Shown: positions 57,435-64,000 of the stretch, piece by piece
Layout of the letters: each line of letters begins with the position of its first letter
Numbering within the stretch: the stretch's first letter is position 1
DNA from: Pycnopodia helianthoides
Taxonomy: Eukaryota > Echinodermata > Asteroidea > Forcipulatida > Asteriidae
Length of the DNA: 64,000 bases
Assembly: GCA_032158295.1 (NCBI GenBank)
Contig: CM063256.1
Location: 16,785,394 to 16,849,393 of the forward strand
Direction: 5' to 3'
Made by a program: the position numbers and the translations under genes
Notes under the pieces: model-generated
The model's database searches: none
What the model was told of the DNA's origin: nothing
What the model saw: only the letters and a program-made list of their open reading frames with translations

Positions 57435-57785
57435 ACTCGTTCCTGTGGACTCGATAAGAGCACCGAATTCAAGCTCTGGTGTTTCTGTTCAGCAGAGTGT
57501 GGGTTTGAATCCCGGTCGTGACACCCGTGTCCCTGAGCAAGACACTATAATTGCTTCTCTCCACCCAGGGGTAAATGGGTATCTGTGAGGGCAGAGATGG
57601 TTCTTGTGATTGATTTAGCTTAGTGCACTACATATTTGGCAGCACAGGCTGTATACTCCCCAGGGAGCTGAGATGGTTTAAGGAATGAAATGGCCCAGTG
57701 ATCAGGGTACTAATGTTGGAAGCGCTTTGAGACATGGTGTATAAAGCGCTATATAAAAACCGAACATCAAAACCGAACATCCTCT
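57435..57785 (+). mobile_element. Complete-looking tRNA-Leu-derived SINE
   Basis: Head with GAATTCAAGCTCTGGTGTTT and GTGGGTTTGAATCCCGG, body with GTCCCTGAGCAAGACACT, TTGCTTCTCTCCACCC and GGGGTAAATGGG, then a LINE-like 3' end GCGCTTTGAGAC..GCGCTATATAAAA and a 13-bp tail repeat (AAAACCGAACATC twice). The 3' end resembles LINE tails, consistent with mobilisation by a partner LINE. Confidence 0.88.
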
Positions 57786-58074
57786 AGGTTTCAAAAGACA
57801 CAATAAAAACCATCCTTTAAAAACTTCATCATATTCGGTGGTCACATTGAAGCAGGCATCATGATATTTTGCCCTCAAAAAAAAAGGTAGGTAAATGTTA
57901 ATGAGTACAAGGGCTGATCAATGGGTTTTGCTTTTGTAGACTCTGTCAGGCTATTTTTTTATTACAATTTTACTGATTAGCTGAGGGGAAACAATCTGAA
58001 ATAAGCTGAGTAGGAACAACATCATGCCTGCATTGTGGTAAAAACAAGGAACAAATTGGTCACGTTTTTGTCAA

Positions 58075-58415
58075 GAATTTAGCACATTCTTTTCAGGCTT
58101 GTTTAAACATTTTAGTAAAATTGTCTAAATATGGTGGAAATAAAGGTGGAAAATTTCCATTGAAATAGTTTTACAGTTTTTAAGAAATGAGTTAAACAAC
58201 TGGTTTTGAACATGCGGGACAAAAACTTCAGGTTTGAAAACAGTGAAAAATTGAAACAAAAAAATCTTCAGTTTTCACTATTTTCTTATGAATCTGGTCA
58301 CCAATTGAGCTTAAATTGTTCATACGTTTATTATTTGATGTATATGTTGGGTCGCACAAAGTGTGGATAACTGATGTTTAATAATTACCAATGTTCTCCG
58401 TACGTGTTCTTTAAA
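58075..58415 (+). mobile_element. Degenerate D-type TTAA element
   Basis: Internal TGAGCTTAAATTGTTCATAC and TTGGGTCGCACAAAGTGTGG, then ATTACCAATGTTCTCCGTAC before TTTAA, match family D/copy 3. The left end is decayed. Confidence 0.55.
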
Positions 58416-59439
58416 ACATTACATGCAACTGTTATTAAGATTTTCTCAGTGTGGCATCGCAGTCAGTAATTGCAACATCTGGCAATTAGATGTTTAAGGT
58501 CTTCGTTAGCAGATTAATTAATTTTAGATAGAGAGGCCTATCAAGAAGAAATAATTGACAACCCAAGGTTTTTTTCAATGTAATAATATATTAATGATAT
58601 TATTGGGGGTGGGGAAGTCTTATTTCAATGGTGATTATTACTTCTTCTTTTTCTGGAGAAATCTCCAGTGATTCTTACTTATGGTACAACTCAAGCAGAG
58701 CGAAAAAAATGACACCATCCCGATTCCTCCTTCCAAGAATTGTTCACTCTTCCCCAAGATTACTTTCTTCTAATTCATGAGGCCTAAACAAAAAATTTGT
58801 TGGATTGCCCTTTCCCGACCGACCGTAAAAGTAGCAAAATCTCAGTCGCGTTTTTTTCCCCCTTTTTTCACTTCAGAATTTTGATTTCATGAATATTTAT
58901 GCTTACAAAATGGTAAATACGGTTGCCATTTGTTTAAAATATAGATGACAGACACATATTAACACTGTAGGTTTATATTTCAAAGTGCAAACATATCAAC
59001 TTCACTCTGAAATATTTATGCAGTGTGTTTTGGGCATTCTTTGACATCTCAAAAAATAAATAAATAAATAAATAAATCGACCGACCGACCCAAGAAAAAA
59101 ATCGGGTGAAAGGGCAATCCAACAAATTTTTTTTTAGGCCTGATGTTGAAAATAACCATAAAATGATAACTAAAACCAATCTGAAAATGTCTGGTTTCTA
59201 ACTTGTGACGTATGCAGTTACCCAAAAAGGAAACACCTCCCTCCTGACCTTCTCCTACTGGAAATTCTGGTTTCCTATGTGACGTAGGAACAATAAAGTG
59301 AGCAAAAAAATTAAAGAAATCCTAACACTCCTTGTCCTTACTCATGACGTCTGCAGTTAATGCAATCAAGATTTCTGTCAGCAGAGTTTGCGCTTACGAT
59401 CAAGCCCTACAGTCACTGAATAGAAAATCAGCTGAAAAT

Positions 59440-59500
59440 AATAATAATAGTAATAGTATTTATAAAGCGCCTTTTGCCAAAGGATACAAGGCACTGATAT
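59440..59500 (-). mobile_element. SINE/LINE 3' end fragment
   Basis: ATTTATAAAGCGCCTTTTGC and AAAGGATACAAGGC match in complement the GCGCTTTATAT-type 3' ends of SINEs and LINEs. A similar fragment lies at the right edge of the window (63925-63990). Confidence 0.5.
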
Positions 59501-59591
59501 ATATTTTTTAACCTGCCATGTACATTATGTGGAGCTACGTTTTTGAAGTATGAGACCTAGTCATTTATAGCACCATGTAATGGTTTACACG

Positions 59592-59900
59592 GTGATGATT
59601 TCATCTTCGTTCACTGCATGGGGCTGTATCAGCAGGAAAAGGAACAGTTTAATTGCAGATGTCATGAGAACGTTGATTGGCTTCTTACTGTGATAGAACG
59701 GGATTTGAATCTGCGATCTTCGGATTAACGTGCCGAAACTCTACCAACTTAGCTATTTTGCACTAATTTTGGTGGTCTCCTTATTTTTATGTCAATATCA
59801 CAGTAAGAAGCCAATCAACCTTCTCATGACATCTGCAGTTAAACTGTTCCTTTTCCTGCTGATACAACCCCATGTAGTGAACAAAGATGAAAACAATCAC
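59592..59900. mobile_element. ~105-bp inverted repeat with a tRNA-like sequence in the loop
   Basis: Left arm 59592-59696 and right arm 59797-59900 are near-perfect complements (TTGATTGGCTTCTTACTGTG faces CACAGTAAGAAGCCAATCAA). The 100-bp loop contains, on the - strand, a tRNA-Asn(GTT)-like head: TAGCTAAGTTGGTAGAG, CGGCACGTTAATCCG and GATTCAAATCCCG. Confidence 0.85.
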
Positions 59901-60097
59901 AGTTCCGTGTCATGATAATATAATGGGCTTCTGTCCATGATGTAAAAAGTTAATGCAACAACTCATAACTTCATTCAGTGACTCCAAACGAAATCAATAA
60001 AAACCCTCCTTAAAATGTATGTGTTCTCGCTTATGACGTCTTCAGTACTACCGTCAACAGCATTTCACAAAATATTCTGGCTTTGTCTTTTTAGCTA

Positions 60098-60422
60098 CTG
60101 ACTTAGGTCCAAGCATGCAGTGACCCATATCAACCACCTCAAGTCAGGTGACGTGTTTATCCGCTAAATTTTTCTGGACTAGCATTATAATGACGGACAG
60201 TTTAGTACGCTCGAACAAACTTTGACGAGCCCTCAATTTTGCTGGCAGCCTACTGACTCAGGTCCATGCTACTGACTTAGGTCCATGCATGCACTGACCC
60301 ATATCAACCACGTCAAGTCAGGTGACATGTTTATCCGCTAAATTTTTCTGGACTAGCATAATGATGGACACTTTAGTACGCTCGAACCAACTTTGACGAG
60401 CCCTCAATTTTGCTGGCAGCCG
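60098..60422. repeat. Tandem duplication, ~155-170 bp unit
   Basis: TACTGACTTAGGTCCA..GCATGC through GAGCCCTCAATTTTGCTGGC occurs twice, about 95% alike, with an extra partial CTGACTCAGGTCCATGCT between. Confidence 0.9.
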
Positions 60423-60875
60423 GAAGGCTGATGAGAGTATCCACACAGACATTCCATTGTGTAGCGTGCATGCACCTACCTTGCTACACTTTGTTTCACC
60501 CATACAAAGGGATGCAAAAGGTACTGGCATTCATACTCGTAACATCCCTTTTTCTTGGGGTTACTGTGTAATACTCAATTCCAGATCTTTGTCCTGTTGT
60601 TGTACAAATGTGACATTTAAGAATGGACAGGCTGCCACCATTGTTTTTTATTGCATTTGGCTCAATGGGAGGGTAAGTCTAAGCATTTCAAGATTCCAGC
60701 ATACCATGGCAGATTATCGGCTGTGGCTCACGGCCGAGGTTCTGATATTCACGTTGAATGTCTACTCAAATTTTCTCACAAGACAACATCAAATCCCACT
60801 GCTTATTATAACAGGCATGCAACTGTGACTTCACAAAAAAAGTGGAAATTACAAAATTTCAAAGATTTTGTACAG

Positions 60876-62207
60876 TATTTTTCAATTTTGAATGGTAAAA
60901 CTGAGAATTAAAAAAAAGGAAATCAGCTGATCCGAGGAAAAGTTGCATGCCTGTTATAAGAACCTTTGTTGTCTTTCCTTTGTAAAGTCAGGGTTTCATT
61001 GTGGCAACGATATTTTCAAAGGAAAACGATTACCCCAAAACTTCAAAACATGTTGAAAAATAATACCACAGGTGTGATGAGAGTGAAACACCATTTCAAA
61101 ATACCGAAATAAAGTGGTTTCAGTACAGTATTCATGAACATTGTTTGCAACACTTAATATATTGTTGTTTCTTTTAATAAAATTCTTATTGACCTGTTGT
61201 AATTTTATTTTGAAGTCTTTGGATTTGTCTAAGGAGCCAATATCAGCCTTGATCCTATCAGGAAGGTAAAAGATGCAAAAATAGTTCCGATTTCCAAAGC
61301 CTTTTGTGTGTGACAGAATAGTCAATAGTAATCTCAATAGTGCAAGTATTTTTTCAATTTTGAACGGTAAAACTGAGAATAAAAAAGGGGAAATCAGCTG
61401 ATCCGAGGAAAAGTTGCATGCCTGTTATAAGAACCTTTGTTGTCTTTCCTTTGTAAAGTCAGGGTTTCATTGTGGCAACGATATTTTCAAAGGAAAACGA
61501 TTACCCCAAAACTTCAAAACATTTTGAAAAATAATACCACAGGTGTGATGGGAGTGAAACACCATTTCAAAATACCGAAATAAAGTGGTTTCAACAATCG
61601 TTCCCCACTTCTAACCCTTGAAATATGTGACCTTTCACTGATGAAAAAAACAGTACAGTATTCATGAACATTGTTTGCAACACTTAATATATTGTTGTTT
61701 CTTTTAAAGGTATTGTACACTTTTGGTAACAGCTCAAAATCAGTGTCCACATTTTGTGTGATTTAACATATGCATGAACAAACAAACCTGTAAAAGTTTG
61801 AGCTCAATTGGTCATCGAGGTCACGAGAAAATAGTGAAAAGAGATCTTATGTGTTTCCTGTTTTTTCAAATTATCGCGCGCGATAATTACTATTGTTTTA
61901 CTCGTTTCTCAGAAACGATAGCATTTTAGGCAGAAAAATTTTAAGGAACCCTTTCTACCATTGCTTACTTTAAATCATGTAAGTTATGTGTGAATCTGTG
62001 AACATTGTGTTTTTCGATCTTACCAATAGTGTACAGGACCTTTAATAAAATTCTTATTGACCTGTTGTAATTTTATTTTTAAGTCTTTGGATTTGGAGCC
62101 AATATCAGCCTTGATCCTATCAGGAAGGTAAAAGATGCAAAATAGTTCCGATTTCCAAAGCCTTTTGTGTGTGACAGAATAGTCAATAGTAATCTCAATA
62201 GTGCAAA
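60876..62207. repeat. Local tandem duplication (469-bp unit) with a family-D insertion in copy 2
   Basis: Copy 1 is 60876-61344 and copy 2 is 61345-62207. Both contain AAATCAGCTGATCCGAGGAA, CGATATTTTCAAAGGAAAAC and TCAGCCTTGATCCTATCAGG. Copy 2 also has a family-D element and about 58 bp (around 61596-61653) absent from copy 1. Confidence 0.95.
61708..62041 (-). mobile_element. TTAA element family D, copy 4, with empty site known
   Basis: A 334-bp element, AGGTATTGTACACTTTTGGT at the left and its near-complement at the right, flanked by TTAA at 61704-61707 and 62042-62045. The duplicated copy at about 61174 reads CTTTTAATAAAATTC, the undisturbed site with one TTAA. This shows insertion with exact TTAA duplication. 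Confidence 0.96.
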
Positions 62208-62386
62208 AGAATTAATCTTCACATCCACAGGTGAATATTTTCTAGCTATAGGATTGTGTAAACTAATGCTTAGTTGAAATGAATGCTAAGAAGTGTGGCA
62301 GGGTGACTGGAGTGAAAGAGATGGAGATTTGTTTGTTTGGAGGTTTTTCTTTCTTTTCTTTAGCAGTATGCGTTACCTAGGTTGTG

Positions 62387-62781
62387 TTAAAGGAACATTA
62401 CAGAATTGGTTTTTGCTACAGAAACAGTTGCTGGCAGTGTAAACACTTTATGTAATCCACCATATAAATTAAACTGACAAACCTGTAGAAGTTTGAGATC
62501 GATCGGCCATCTGGGTCACGAGAAAATAGTGAAAAACCGATTACACATTTGCACGAAATCGTATAGATTCAACAAGTGAATGAAACGCTCACTGAGCGAT
62601 AAACTCCAATCGGAAATTTAGTTTATTCATTTCTCATCAAATATGGCATTTCAGACAGAAATATTTCAAGGGATGTTTTCTACTATCATCATCATTAGAC
62701 CGTGTAAGTTTTGTGTAAATCTGTGATCAAAAAGTATATTTTACAAGTTTTTTTCTTACCAATTCTGTAATGTTCCTTTAA
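62387..62781 (-). mobile_element. TTAA element family A, copy 10
   Basis: TTAA-bounded, intact inverted repeats, central CGCTCACTGAGCG palindrome. Confidence 0.92.
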
Positions 62782-63114
62782 CACACCTAACACCTAGTGT
62801 TTGTCTGTCGAGTCTATTGTCTGTACAATAATGTACTGGTGCTGTTATCTGTTTGTTTGTCTGTCCATAGGCAAAGGCACAAAAGCCACAGCTTCACCTG
62901 AACCTAAATGTTGTCCTACCGCTTATTACATACTGTATAATTGCTACTAACCAAATATTTATATTGCGTATACGTTGTGTTAGCATACTTTACCATAAAT
63001 ATGTCATTGTGTAACTGAATGTAATGTTAAACTATGTACTTGAATTATGTCAGATGAAAGGACAAAGATCAAATAGATGTTACTAATAATAATAATAATA
63101 ATAATATTTCCTAC

Positions 63115-63209
63115 CTAGTACAATTGTAGACGGCAGAAGTGGAGGTAAGGAACCACATTTCCCAATAGTGGCATTGCTGAAAGAACTGGCTGATTGAAAC
63201 CCAACAAGT
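63115..63209 (-). CDS. Laminin alpha chain exon (end of LG3); gene continues off the right edge
   Basis: Acceptor TTTATTTGACAG, 95 bases, donor GTAGG. Read in the frame that matches the downstream phase it gives LVGFQSASSFSNATIGKCG then SLPPLLPSTIVL, the end of LG3 with its last cysteine and the first hinge residues. The other two frames would not match; one ends in a stop. Phase 2 in, so the upstream exon, outside the window or not recognised to its right, must end with two bases of a codon. Confidence 0.78.
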
Positions 63210-63290
63210 CTGTCAAATAAAGGAAGAAAACATCACATCCTGCTTGTTATCTTACCATCACAGTTGTGACAAAAGAATTGATTGTAAATG

Positions 63291-63448
63291 TATAGACTAC
63301 TTCGCAAATACTCGGTACGCGTGCGTTAGCCGTGGAACGAGGTGCATGCTGGTCTAGGTAACGACAAAATTTGTCACTAGCTAGACCAGCATGCACCTCA
63401 TTCTACGGCTAACGCATGCGCACTGAGTATTTGCGAAGTAGTCTATGG
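63291..63448. mobile_element. Foldback element, ~70-bp arms
   Basis: TAGACTACTTCGCAAATACT, GCGTTAGCCGT and GAGGTGCATGCTGGTCTAG occur at the left and in complement at the right, around a short GACAAAATTTGTC loop that is itself palindromic. A tRNA-like SINE starts directly at its right end. Confidence 0.88.
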
Positions 63449-63449
63449 C

Positions 63450-63597
63450 AAGTATCAAAGTGGTAGAGCGCCGATACGTTAATTATAATCCGGAGGTCGT
63501 TGGTTCAAATCCCGCTCTAGTCAATTTTTCTTTGTTCAACCCCATACTATTTTAAATTTACCCAGTCAGTTTCCCTTGTGGTTTATTACTTGACATT
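63450..63597 (+). mobile_element. tRNA-Asn-like SINE with full tail
   Basis: Head GTGGTAGAGCGCCGATACGT, a 7-bp insertion in the anticodon loop (TTAATTATAATCC), GTTGGTTCAAATCCCGC as B-box, then GTCAATTTTTCTTTGTTCAA and a tail ending GTGGTTTATTACTTGACA. The first bases of the tRNA head are replaced by the end of the foldback element. Confidence 0.8.
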
Positions 63598-64000
63598 TAA
63601 GTATCAAAGTGCACTACTTTCTTACTACCCCTGTTCATAAGCTTTTTTGAGATATGGTGGGCACAATAGGAGTGCACTGTTTGGTTTGGGTGTATACAGA
63701 CAAATGTACCCAAACCTAACTGTGTCGTAGTAATTGTGCAACCGTATCTCAAAATGGCTTATTGAGTCTTAAGCATTCCTGAAACCATCTCCACTCCTTA
63801 GGAGTATGCAGCACCAGCAGATGTTTGCGGTGCGCAGGTTGCAAATCATGCACATAAACAACCTCTACCCATGCAGCAGGTACAAATGTATTCCTTAGTG
63901 ATGAGAAGCAATTGTAGTTTAGTGTCTTACCAAAGGATACAAGTAATAGTAATGAATAACAATACGTCGTTCTTATATAGCGCTTTATCACACCCGATGG
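63598..64000. other. Right edge, no exon recognised
   Basis: A 3' SINE/LINE-like fragment (TATATAGCGCTTTATC) lies at 63975-63990. A donor-like string near 63928 on the - strand has no coding sequence attached. Confidence 0.45.

Noticed and set aside
63749..63991. Candidate upstream laminin exon at the right edge
   Set aside because: The frame shows no LG motifs and overlaps a SINE/LINE 3' end; the donor-like string there has no coding sequence in the required phase.

Overview
This window looks like a piece of a marine invertebrate genome, most likely an echinoderm. It is AT-rich and intron-rich, has no operons, and is crowded with non-autonomous transposons, tRNA-derived SINEs, LINE tails and minisatellites. 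The echinoderm assignment is an inference from gene types and repeat style; only a database search could fix the species.

Three protein-coding genes are supported. (1) A single-exon 13-finger C2H2 zinc-finger protein lies on the + strand at 1751-2893. (2) The 3' end of a laminin alpha-chain gene runs leftwards on the - strand from beyond the right edge to a stop at 10203. I found ten exons whose splice phases all agree: 63115-63209, 56563-56610, 53656-53724, 52498-52657, 22436-22634, 18422-18580, 17528-17681, 14721-14851, 13140-13368 and 10203-10348. Together they give 462 residues: the end of LG3, a Ser/Thr/Pro-rich hinge, LG4 and LG5. (3) A 5-HT1/5-HT7-like biogenic amine receptor on the + strand at 39557-41040 sits inside the 29.9-kb laminin intron, antisense to its host. 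Its reading frame shifts once, in the third intracellular loop.

Most of the rest is repeats. Short TTAA-flanked inverted-repeat elements fall into families that I call A (10 copies), B (5), C (2), D (4) and G (1 full, 1 partial). A hAT-like family F has three copies with 8-bp target duplications. Foldback family E has two full copies and several decayed ones. There are tRNA-Leu(CAA)-like and tRNA-Asn(GTT)-like SINEs, two tandem arrays of tRNA-like units, and LINE C-terminal fragments. Satellite or minisatellite arrays have periods of 175 bp (5.6-6.8 kb), 24 bp (11 kb), 15 bp (15.7-17.5 kb) and 103 bp (20.6-22.4 kb). The last three lie in introns of the laminin gene.

Two local tandem duplications (48998-50390 and 60876-62207) preserve empty and filled insertion sites side by side. 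They let target-site duplications be read without any outside data. I saw no CRISPR array, no functional tRNA or rRNA gene, and no convincing undescribed protein system. The most unusual features are the nested frameshifted receptor, the intronic array that repeats a consensus 5' splice site every 103 bp, the triplicated exon end with a dead donor, and the tRNA-like tandem arrays.
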